From: Persicaria tinctoria
Lineage: Eukaryota > Streptophyta > Magnoliopsida > Caryophyllales > Polygonaceae
Direction: 5' to 3'
Length of the DNA: 64,000 nt
Assembly (NCBI GenBank): GCA_037127255.1
Contig: JBANSL010000009.1
Location: forward strand, 17,125,975 to 17,189,974
The notes below the pieces were generated by a model. The model made no database searches. It was not told where the DNA came from and worked only from the letters and a program-made list of their open reading frames with translations. Below, one piece after another: positions 1-9,921 of this stretch. Numbering within the stretch: the first letter of the stretch is position 1; every line of letters starts with the position of its first letter. The position numbers and the translations under genes are program-made.

Positions 1-2
1 AT

Positions 3-989
3 GCGGAACTCCACTTGATTAGCCAAAATTTGGGAGTGCCTATCGTACCAGGCAATAGCGCATCCCCGCAAGATTGTGCTAATGTGATGATCATGTTGCG
101 TCATCACCTTCACGAGAGCATGAAAGCTCCATACTTGACCGTGAAGAGTCCTTCAGAGCTCTGGACAAGTCTTAAAGAGTGCTATGAGAACCAAAAGACC
201 GTTTTCTTGCCTCGTGCGAGGTATGAGTGGATGCACTTGAGGTTGCAAGATTTCAAGAAGGTCTTGGACTACAACTCAGAAATACATCGTATTGCATCTA
301 AGTTGAAATTATGTGGAGAGAACATACAAGATGCGTATATGTTGGAGAAAACATTCTCAACTTTCCATGCATCAAACCTTGTTCTCCAACAGCAGTACAG
401 GGAACGTGGGTTCAAAACATTTTCTGAACTCATCTCAAGCTTGGTTTTAGTGGAAGAGAACAATTAGTTGCTTATGAACAACCATGAGAAACGACCTACA
501 GGTTCCGCACCACTTCCTGATAACAATCAAGGCACGCCTGAAGCAAATGCTACATCCTCTCGAAGAGGACGTGGACGTGGTGGTCGTGGACGCGATCACG
601 GCCGTGGACGTGGTCGTGGATATGACCAAGGTCGTAATCCCACATGGGTAAACCTCGATATCCAGAAGAATAATGGGAACAAGTCCAAGAAACAGCATGA
701 CAAACCTGCCCCAAAGGCGGAAAGCGTTTGCCGTACGGCACCCCACCTTGTGAAATTATATCAAGATTTTGTGAAATCCAAGGGTAAAGGTGTTGTCACT
801 AATTTTGTTGAAGGAGAGAGCCCTAATGACTCTTTCTTTGACGGACTTGAGGATGCATATCTTGAGACATCTGATTTCCTTCCACGAGATGGAAATGACA
901 AGATCTCGCCCAAGCTTGAGAAAAATGTTGTTGATCTCCGAAATGATGCCACCGATCTCCCAAATGATCGCACCACCCTCTTTGATTAA
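3..989 (+). pseudogene. copia gag (capsid/nucleocapsid), broken
   Basis: The frame is open from the window edge to an amber codon at 465-467 and resumes in the same frame to 989. The first half is the UBN2-type copia gag domain (MLRHHLH, then ELWTSLKECYENQ). The second half carries an RGRGRGG-type RNA-binding tract (about 565-640). In this lineage a CCHC zinc knuckle normally follows, ending in CRTxxHLVxLYQ. Here only that tail (CRTAPHLVKLYQ) remains and the C-x2-C-x4-H portion is absent, which I infer to be a small internal deletion. Gag would form the particle and package RNA; this copy cannot because of the stop and the missing knuckle. Confidence 0.85.
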
Positions 990-1161
990 ATCTTGAACTA
1001 TTTGGCTATTTTCATATATTCAATTTCGCATCCTATCGTTACCTAAAGTTTGCTTGCTTGCTATTTCCCTTGTTTTCAATGTAGTGGACTTATTTTAAAT
1101 TTTAAATAAAGTTTTGGGCGATATCAGTTTTATTTATACATGTTTTATTTATTTGTATAGA

Positions 1162-1617
1162 ATGGATCACCCAAGTGGAAAGTTTAATAGTGGGGAGCTT
1201 TGTCCCATAGATAGTGCCACGACTCATACTATTTTGAAAAATCCGAAGCTTTTCATGAACCTGCAAATGGCGAAGACCAATACCATATCTAGAACAAATA
1301 ATCTTATAGAAGGTTCCGAAAGAGCCTCTATCTTGTTACTTGAAGGAACAAGAATATATGTCAAAGATGTTTTGTATTTGAGTAACTCACAACGGAATCT
1401 GTTGAGTTTCAAAGATATAAGATTAAATGGTTATCACATGGAATACTTGGACGAGAATGATATTGAATATCTATTTCTCACATGTTTTAAGACAAGCCAG
1501 AAGCAAGTCTTAGAAAAGATGAGAACATTAACACCTGGTTTATATGGAACAGTTATATACCCCATTGAAAGTTACAATGTCACAAACCAGAAGTTAGTTG
1601 ACAATGCAAAATTTTCT
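1162..1617 (+). pseudogene. copia protease segment of pol
   Basis: The frame opens at an ATG at 1162, about 170 bp after gag ends; the gap ends in a splice-acceptor-like TTTGTATAG. The motif DSATTH (about 1213-1230) is the lineage's version of the retropepsin active site, where Asp is the catalytic residue. The segment then runs through the usual LLSFKDIRLNGYH region towards the pre-integrase domain. The reading frame is lost near 1617 by a small indel. The protease would cut the Gag-Pol polyprotein in the virus-like particle. Confidence 0.75.
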
Positions 1618-2640
1618 TTGTGTGGCATGATAGACTCGGTCACCCAAGTGATACAATGATGCGCATGATCATTGAAAGTTCACACGGACATCCGATAAAA
1701 GACCCGAAGTTCCTATCAAGGGGTGACTTGACATGCACGGCTTGTTCTCTTGGCAAATTAATAACAAGGCCGTCAATGACAAAGGTCAACGCAGAATCTC
1801 CTATGTTCCTTGACCGGATATGCGGACCGACTACACCGCCATGTGGACCATTTAGATATTTGATGGTGTTGATAGATGCTTCAACACGATGGTCACATGT
1901 AAGCCTGCTATCAACACGGAATGTTGCATTTGCAGGGCTCTTAGCCCAGATTATCAAATTAAGGGCTCATTTTCCTGATTATTCGATTAAAAGAATCAAG
2001 TTAGACAATGTGGGAGAATTTACATCGAAGTCTTTTAATGACTATTGCCAATCAATTGGTATTGTGGTTGAGCACCCAGTGGCTCATGTCCATACCCAAA
2101 ACGGCCTTGTAGAGTCGTTAATCAAGCGGTTACAGATAATAGCTAGACCGATGTTAATGAGGGCTAGATTACCTTAATCGGCTTGGGGCCATGCAATTTT
2201 GCATGTTGCATCTTTGACTCATCTCCGAAAGAGAACCCGATATTTCATATTTGAAAATTTTCGGATGCGCGGTGTATGTCCCTATTCCTCCCCCTCAACA
2301 GACTAAAATGGGACCACAAAGAAGGTTGGGAATATACATGGGGTTTGAGTCACCATCAATTATAAAATACCTAGAGCCTATGACCGGTGATCTATTTACA
2401 GCTCGGTATTTAGATTGTCACTTTGATGAAACAAAATTTCCAACTCTAAGGGGGGGAGATAAGGAGATAATTAACAAAGAGATTTCATGGAATTTCACTT
2501 CTCTATCATTTCTAGATCCAAGAACAAATGAAAGTGAACTTGAAGTTCAAAGGATCATACATTTGCAAAGTGTTGCAAATAGATTACCAGATGCGTTTAC
2601 AGATGCCAAGAAGGTGACGATGTCACATATATCAGCTTAA
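1618..2640 (+). pseudogene. copia pre-integrase and integrase segment
   Basis: The pre-integrase zinc-binding motif is visible as HDRLGHP then H..., with CTAC further on. The core has LDNVGEFTS (second catalytic Asp) and QNGLVESLIKRLQ (catalytic Glu). The first catalytic Asp, normally in a GDICGP context, is missing: the sequence reads FLDRICGP, consistent with an in-frame loss of about four residues. A stop at 2176-2178 ends the frame; the C-terminal part resumes near 2251 (KIFGCAVYVPI, then SIIKYLEPMTGD). It would insert cDNA into the genome; this copy is dead. Confidence 0.85.
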
Positions 2641-2655
2641 AATGCACCAGCTCGA

Positions 2656-4260
2656 TTGGAGATTCCTGTAGTAACTCCAAACCAACAAATAGCTAGTGAA
2701 TCTCAAGCATTCCGAAAGCGTGGGAGACCACTAGGCTCTAAGGATACAATTCCCCGGAAGAGGAAAAAGACAATAACAACAGATAAAGGTGTTGATACTC
2801 CTATCACTAACATCCATGAAGATATAATCCCAGAAGAGATATTATCTAAGGACCCCGAAATCAAAGAAAAGGATGTCGAGGATAATTTTGAGATGTCAAT
2901 TAACTATGCAACTACCGGTTTGGGGTCGCATCGAAAAGACATAGTCCTAGATGACATATTTGCTTATACGGTGGCAATAGAAGTCATGGATGAAGATGAC
3001 AATGATCCTCAAACAATGATGGAATGTCAAAATCGAAATGATTAGGAGAGCTGGAAAGGTGCAATCAAATTAGAGCTAGATTCATTAAGCAAACGCGGTG
3101 TTTTTGGACCAGTAGCTCCAACACCAAAAGGTGTTAAACAAGTCGGCTTTAAATGGGTGTTCGTACGAAAACGCAATGAGCGTAATGAAGCAGTAAGATA
3201 TAAAACCAGATTCGTTGCACAAGCCTTTTCACAAAAGCCATGAGTGGATTATATAGAAACGTATTCACCTGTAGTGGATGCAACAACACTTAGATTCCTA
3301 GTTGGTTTGGCGGTTGTTGAACAACTTCAAATGCAACTTATGGATGTAGAAACTGCTTACCTTTATGGATCATTAGATACATATATATACATGAAAATCC
3401 CCGAAGGATTAGAAATGCCTGAAGCATTAAAATCAAAACCTCGTCACATGTACTCCATCAAGTTAAAGAGGTCCTTGTATGGGTTGAAGCAATCAGGTCG
3501 CATGTGGTATAACCGCCTTAGTGAGTTCCTACTAAGACATGGTTTTATAAATAACCAAGTAAGCCCTTGGGTCTTTATAAAGAGGACAAAGTCGTGTTAT
3601 GTAATAATAGAAGTTTATGTTGATGACCTAAATGTTATTAGGATTCCTAAAGAGATTCAACAAATAGCTAATTACATGAAAAAGGAATTTGAAATGAAAG
3701 ATCTTGGAACAACCAAGTATTGCATCAGCCTGCAGTTCGAGCATACAAGAAATGGAACTTTCATCCATTAGTCAACTTATGTTGAAAAGGTCCTAAAACG
3801 CTTTAACATGGACAAAGCATATCCACTGAGTACACCTATGGTTGTACGATCACTTGATGTAGTAGACAATGACCCTTTTCGTCCTCGGCTAAACAATGAA
3901 GAGATATTAGGTCCTGAAGTACCATATCTCAGTGCAATTGGTCCACTTATATATCTTGCCACGAATACCCGACCAGATACAGCTTTTGCAGTTAATCTAC
4001 TAGCAAGATATAGTTCAATGCCAACAAAAAGACATTGGAATGGTGTCAAGCACATTGTACGTTATTTACGTGGAACAAGTGACATTGGGTTATATTTTGA
4101 AAGATCTAAAGGATTACTTGGTGCAAAATTGGTTGGCTATTCTGATGCAGCTTATTTGTCAGACCCTCACAAGGCCATCTCGCAAATGGGGTATTTATTC
4201 ATGTATGGTGGAACTACCATTTCTTGGCGTTCAACAAAGCAATCTCTTGTAGCTACATCA
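2656..4260 (+). pseudogene. copia reverse transcriptase and first part of RNase H
   Basis: The RT core is recognisable by YIETYSPVVDATTLRFL, SLYGLKQSGRMWYNRL and the catalytic YVDDL box (about 3619-3633). The RNase H connection follows (YLRGTSDIGLYF, then GYSDAAY with a catalytic Asp). In-frame stops at 3043-3045, 3241-3243 and 3769-3771 make it a pseudogene. The frame is cut at 4260 by a hAT insertion and resumes exactly at 5707. Confidence 0.92.
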
Positions 4261-4426
4261 TCAAATCATAGGGGTGGGCACAAATCCCGCAAATCCCGAT
4301 CCCGTCCCGGTCCCGTTCCGATCCCGTCCCGATCCCGGTGGGATTTAGGACAAAATAGCGAATCCCGTCCCGCAAAAATTATGCGGGACGAAACGCGGGA
4401 CGATCCCGCAAATCCCGTCCCGTCCC

Positions 4427-4428
4427 GC

Positions 4429-4503
<75 letters not shown>
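4427..4503. repeat. (TAA)n microsatellite inside hAT copy 1
   Basis: An uninterrupted run of about 25 TAA units. Copy 2 has only a few units here, so the array length differs strongly between sisters. Further TAA/TTA tracts occur at 5399-5449 and 4833-4860. Confidence 0.9.
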
Positions 4504-4504
<1 letters not shown>

Positions 4505-4867
4505 TTTTATAATAATAATAATAATTTTTATAATAATAATAATATTATAATATTATAGAATAATAATAATATATTATTAGTATTATTATTTTGAGCAAAT
4601 ATTATTTATAACTATAATAATAATTTTCAATTTATAATAATAATAATAATAATAATATATAATATTGTAATATAATTTAATAATGTTATTAATTTATAAT
4701 AAAATTATTATTATTATATAATATTATATTTTTATCTTGTAAAGTATAATTATTTTATAATAATAACAATAAAAATAAGTAATAATATTTTATTTTATTT
4801 TTAATTATAACATTGGATTATTATTTTTTATTATTATTATTATTATTATAATAATAATAAAAACATA

Positions 4868-5232
4868 TTACAAGAAATTAGTGGGCAACCGAGATACTAT
4901 CTGGGCACCCACTCCTTTAGCGATAACAAAGCCAAAGTAGTAAAAATATAACGTGCAGCACGAGCCCCAGCATCCTGAGATACCGAGAATTTCTGAATCC
5001 GCTTCAGCAGTGCAACCGCATCTGTATCCAACTCCCCCAATGAAGAGAATGAGGAGGGTAGGAAACCATAACCAGCCGCCATACACAAATCTCGATACTT
5101 GACACACTTACGTCGAGCAGCATCAACAACAGTACGACCAGGCATAAAGTCAGAAATCCCAGACTGAGTCAATGGAGAGGATCCCATCAGATCGACACAC
5201 ACATCCTGCCCATTTAGAGTTACAAGAGGCAA
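4868..5232 (-). pseudogene. Coding fragment carried by the hAT element (copy 1)
   Basis: About 365 bp on the minus strand still read as protein: a DVCVDLMGSSPLTQ block, then a GYGFLP...SFSSLGEL block, then ARAARYIF and GAQIVSRLPTNFL. The last part is in another frame, so there is one frameshift near 4950. I recognise the pattern from proteins scattered in plant genomes and associated with reverse-transcriptase-like sequences, but cannot name the family with certainty. It looks like a gene piece captured by the transposon. Copy 2 at 50026-50390 has its own, different frameshift. Confidence 0.6.
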
Positions 5233-5403
5233 ATAGCTAATTAAATACGGTATTCTTCCAAACTATCAATCGATAATTAGACAATATTGGTAAATCTCGT
5301 CTCAATTCCTTTCCGTCCTGATCTAGTAAGATAATGTAGCCAAATATGTTGAACATTATAATTAATTATACAATCATTGTATGAATTAATAATAGTATTA
5401 TAA

Positions 5404-5449
<46 letters not shown>

Positions 5450-5706
5450 GAATAATATAGTTGAGAATAATACCGTATTCAACATATTATACTAAATAAT
5501 GAATTATGAAAGCATTTTTCACTTTGCAAATTTATATAATATTTTATTATTTTTATATGCGGGACAAGGCCCGTCCCGTCCCGATCCCGTCCCGTCCAGA
5601 CACCATCCCGTCCCGAAAAAAAAATGTCAATCCCGTCCCGAAAAAATTTCGCGGGACGAGTCCCGTCCCGACCCAATCCCGTCCCGTGCCCACCCCTATC
5701 AAATCA

Positions 5707-6082
5707 TGCAGAGCTTATCGCATTGTATGAGACATGAAGAGAAAGTGTATGGCTCAGATCACTCATCCAACATGTCCAGGAATCTTGCGGGTTGGAGTCC
5801 ATTGTAAAACACCCGACAGTGTTGTATGAAGATAATGCAGCTTGCATCGTCCAAATCAAGGAAGGTTACATTAAAGGTGACAAGACCAAGCATATATCGC
5901 CGAAATTATTCTCCACCCATGAACTCCGGGTTGAAGGCAAAGTTGATGTCCAGAAGATTGCATCAAGTGAAAATCTGGCAAATTTGTTCACTAAAGCATT
6001 GCCTACAAGGGTATTTAAGCAACTGGTCCACAATATGGAAATGCGACGCTTGAAGGACGTGTGCAAAGTTGAGGGGGAGTAA
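5707..6082 (+). pseudogene. copia RNase H, distal part, after the hAT insertion
   Basis: Reading continues from the hAT target duplication as AELIALYE, a stop, then the conserved YEDNAACIVQI and KHISPKLF blocks and the TKALP box. The ORF ends at 6080-6082 with a Glu just before the polypurine-like GAGGGGGAG. Joined over the insertion, the frame and residues match the upstream RNase H (SLVATSSNH). The stop in the RETRE-like region shows decay independent of the insertion. Confidence 0.85.
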
Positions 6083-6100
6083 TTTGCTCTAGTATTGTAC

Positions 6101-6165
6101 TCTTTTTCCCTTGATCTTGGTTTTTATCCCAATGGGTTTTTCCAGATAAGGTTTTTAACGAGGCA
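6101..6165 (+). other. Copia 3'-noncoding hairpin motif
   Basis: The motif reads CTTTTTCCC, arm ATCTTGG, T-rich spacer, inner palindrome CCCAATGGG, T-run, arm CCAGAT, then AAGGTTTTTAACGAGGCA. It lies between the pol stop and the LTR. Four more copies occur at 20021-20972, with arms that change together (see findings). Confidence 0.7.
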
Positions 6166-6187
6166 ATACGCAAACTATGAGGTGCAC

Positions 6188-6386
6188 ATCAAGGGGGAGT
6201 GTTATAATATACATATAAGTATTACTAAGTGATGTATCATCTCCCTATAACCTCCACCATAACTTCTCTTCCATAACACCCATAATATCAAGGGTCTATA
6301 TTGATGACCCTCTTATCTACACACCAATACAAGATAATCTCTTCTCTCTACATACATATTTCTTATCTTGTTTTATTATATATATA
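6188..6386 (+). repeat. Polypurine tract and 3' LTR (truncated) of the copia element
   Basis: The tract AAGGGGGAG (6191-6199) is followed at 6200 by TGTTATAATA, the start of an LTR. The LTR at 21008 also starts TGTTATAATA and ends TTATAACA. No matching end is seen here before the (TA)n tract at 6378-6388, so the 3' end is probably removed or displaced by the TIR element that follows. Confidence 0.6.
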
Positions 6387-6877
<491 letters not shown>

Positions 6878-7299
6878 ATGGGTAACTTGTGCACACCCCT
6901 TAGGGTGTACTTTGAACATTATTTTCAGCCATTGATCGGGTATGGATGAAGGGATGAGATTAAAAGAATTTTTTCTCTTTTTGTAAAAATAAATTATGGT
7001 GGGTCCCGCGCACAAAAGAGGCAATTCGAATTCACCATCCTCCGGATGGTGCACGGCGTGTGTGACGAGTGAGAATTGATTTGTAATTTTTGAAGATGTG
7101 GGGGCCGTAACTGCCATCTTGTTTTTTGAATTAATTGGATAAATTAATTGTAGTAGATTTTTAAAGATGTGAGTGGTGAGCCCCCATATGAATTAATTGC
7201 CAAAGATGTTGGGTGTTGCTGTATACACCACAAATCACAAGGTCAAAATTGCAGGTACTTAAGGACGTGCAAGCCTTGTGACTAATTAACATTTAAAGA
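6878..7299. mobile_element. TIR-element arm, fragment
   Basis: The segment starts with a copy of the family's end (CACACCCCTTAGGGTGTAC, then GCCATTGATCGGG and GGGTCCC further in), laid out like the arms at 47501 and 6401. No opposite arm is found, because the 11-kb LTR element starts at 7300. No coding potential is seen. Confidence 0.4.
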
Positions 7300-9905
7300 A
7301 ATTAAAAAAATGAATTTAAATAGGGTTATTTAAAATATCTTAAAATGAATTCCGGCATATGATTATTTTAAATGGACTTTCATTCAGATTTATTTTCGCT
7401 TTCGCTTGCTAAAATTGGAAAGTATAATATAATTTTATTATTTGATTCAATCGAGAATTCGATTTAAATTTGAAGTTGTAAGCTTTATATCTTTTGGGTC
7501 GGGTTAAGATCGAGTGAGCGAGTTTCAGGTTATATACTCCGGGTATTTGACGTTTTGGAGTTTTGAGACCATCTTAAGTTATATTATTTTCCTTCCTACC
7601 TTCAATTTCTACATAAGACAAGTCAAAGCTCACCCTATTGTCCAACTTTGCCTCTGCCTCCCTTGTTTTTGATTGCTCAGGAACACCTCCCTATGCCTTT
7701 TGATTCCAAAAGAGCTGCAATACTCCTTAAACGTTCACCTATGCTCACCTCTCTCTCTCCCAGGCCAAGATCTCTTGATATCGAACTCCGACGAAGCCAA
7801 GTGAACCTCCGGCGGGGCTCAGCTCAACCGCATCGAACCACCGTTCCCTTTTCCGGCGAGATCTTTAAGCCTCGGTAAACTCCTTCTCCTCTCTTCCCTC
7901 CTAGTGTCGTTTCCCTCTTGCTGTGTTGATTGTAGTCGGAATTTGGGTTCAGTCGGGATGGGAAAATCTCAGGCCGAGAGGCCGCCAGTGAAGCATGGAG
8001 TTATCCTTCTTATTCCTTTCGTCTTCCGTTGTCAGTCGGCGTCCCTGTACATCTCTGAGCTTGAGGGAGACAGTTCTCTCTTTTCCTTACTTTGGGCCGG
8101 ACTTGGACCTGTTTGCCGGGTCCGGATCCTCTTTATCTGGGTTTCCTTTTCAGCTTGGTGAGATTGAGGGTTGGGCCTAATTTTCGGATACGGGCCCGGG
8201 TCCGGGTTTTTCATTCCACATAAAATTGGGTTTTGAGTTCGGTTGTGGGCTGATTCCTTTTGTGTTGTGTTTTATGGGTGTATGTTTATTCAGGTCATTG
8301 GTTTTATGAATATTATGTTATGTTATTCTATAAGTATAAAACTAGCATTAAATTATTAGTATGTATTATTCTGGACATTGTAATAAATATAATTTCTGAA
8401 AATTAAATAAGTATTTTATGCAATATTGGAAATTGTAAAATTATTTATTGATTTGGATAAGGTTTGGAAATAAAATGCCGGGATTATTTCTATAAGATGA
8501 TATGAGAACTTGCTTTAAAAATGAGTTGACTTCACTTGGGATTTAAGAGTTTGAAAAGATTGGAGAAATGAGTTTGAAATATTATTTTAATATTCAATAT
8601 TAAAGAAGGGATTTGATGGAACTTGAACTATTTGATCTTGAGCTTGAAGTTATGTTAAAAGTGTCATTTTCAATGTCGGGATTTTAACATGGCTTGATGA
8701 TGTTGGTTTTGAGAAGAAAATTGAGAATTTTGGTTGATGTTGATCATATCGGAAAGGTTTTGGAAAAAAAACGGTTTCACTATCACTTGGTTTTGAGTAT
8801 GTTGAAAACTTGGGTTTTGTGCGTATGAATGTTGGTCCGGTGGCTTATGGAAATGGCTTGATGATAGGTGTGTATTGCTTTTGGATTGCTTTGGACTTGC
8901 ATTGGGCTCTTGCTTGTATTATCCTGCTCTTCTGCATCTTCAGGTAAGTTCCCTAGGGGGCTTACTCAGGTTGGACATTCATGCCTATTGTTGCATTTTA
9001 TGTTAGGTGTTGCATATGCATAAAAGCATGTCATGTAGTATCCTGTTAGGTTGCACTAATTGATTGAGCATCTGCTTACTTTATGAGTTTGAAACAGAAC
9101 GGCCGTTATCTGTGATAGTCCTAGAGTCTTTGCTAGGGTCATAGGGTAGCCCAGCCTCATCGGGTACCCAGAGTCAATCGAGTCATGAACTTCCTTATAT
9201 TATGAGATGCCTGCAGGCTTTATTGTGGAGCGGGTTAGGCATGCGTGCCGCCCGATTATGATGGAATGCATTCACGAGCTGGCCAGTCTCCGCCCTATCG
9301 GAAGGGGGTGGAGGTAGGAGAGGGATATGCCACTTGGTATTGTCTTGGGCCCTTTACAGTATTTTTACACATTATTATGAGTAGGAGCATGCTAGTGTGT
9401 TTGACTTTCGTACTGCATTAGAGCATCTTTATTAGGTATAGCACATACTATGTAGCCTCAGCGAGGACTGCCGGTCCCGCATGAGTGGCTCGATCTGACT
9501 CCTTTCCCAGCTCTTTTTTTTAAAGATATTTTCTGCAGATTCTGAGTACTCGATGTCTATATGACGGGGTTTCCTTTTGGCGAATTGAAGAACCTGGCTA
9601 ATTCCCTAACTTGGTATAAATGGTAATCATTCGCTTACGTTTTGGTTTTGACCCGGCTCTGCCGTGACACTTTGTATCCTAACTTTGTTTCCGCTTTACT
9701 TTCATTTGGCTGAATTTCGCGACATAGTCTTAGAACAGGTTAAGGGTACCCAATGGCCCTTCGTGTCTTTTAGGGTTGGAAATCCCTCTTTCTACTAATC
9801 TTAAAATGGGTTTGAAACTTCGACCCGTACCTGGATTGCAAGTTCCGAACAAGGGGTTTCATCCCTTGAAACGTAACCCGGAAATCATAATTCTGGGCCG
9901 TTACA
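7300..9905 (+). repeat. 5' LTR of the LARD element (two deletions)
   Basis: It aligns along its length to 15263-18369 and ends with the same GGGCCGTTACA. Compared with the 3' LTR it lacks the first ~43 bp and an internal 503 bp (15683-16185 of the 3' LTR). The internal gap is joined at the trinucleotide CAA (7718-7720), which occurs at both ends of the missing piece, a sign of microhomology-mediated loss. Short Pro/Ser-rich ORFs in it are not convincing genes. Confidence 0.9.
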
Positions 9906-9909
9906 AAGA

Positions 9910-9921
9910 TGGTATCAGAGC
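9910..9921 (+). other. Primer-binding site (initiator tRNA-Met type)
   Basis: TGGTATCAGAGC lies 4 bp after the 5' LTR end. It is complementary to the 3' end of plant initiator tRNA-Met and is the usual minus-strand primer site. It fixes the element's orientation as plus. Confidence 0.9.

Larger units (their letters stand above)
4269..5698. mobile_element. Non-autonomous hAT element, copy 1
   Basis: The 13-bp terminal inverted repeats are perfect: TAGGGGTGGGCAC (4269-4281) and GTGCCCACCCCTA (5686-5698). The flanking 8-bp target duplication TCAAATCA (4261-4268 and 5699-5706) is perfect and typical of hAT transposases. No transposase ORF is present. Each end has ~100 bp dense in TCCCG repeats, and the interior is very A+T-rich with TAA microsatellites and a captured coding fragment (4868-5232). 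A near-full-length sister copy is at 49424-50854. Confidence 0.93.
1..6386 (+). mobile_element. Ty1/copia LTR retrotransposon, 5'-truncated by the window edge, decayed
   Basis: Domains run in copia order: gag, protease, integrase, reverse transcriptase, RNase H, polypurine tract, 3' LTR. The 5' LTR and gag start lie outside the window. In-frame stops and frame changes occur at 465-467, near 1617, 2176-2178, 2638-2640, 3043-3045, 3241-3243 and 3769-3771, so no polyprotein can be made. A hAT element (4269-5698) interrupts RNase H. The order protease-integrase-RT is seen directly and separates it from Ty3/gypsy. Confidence 0.95.
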
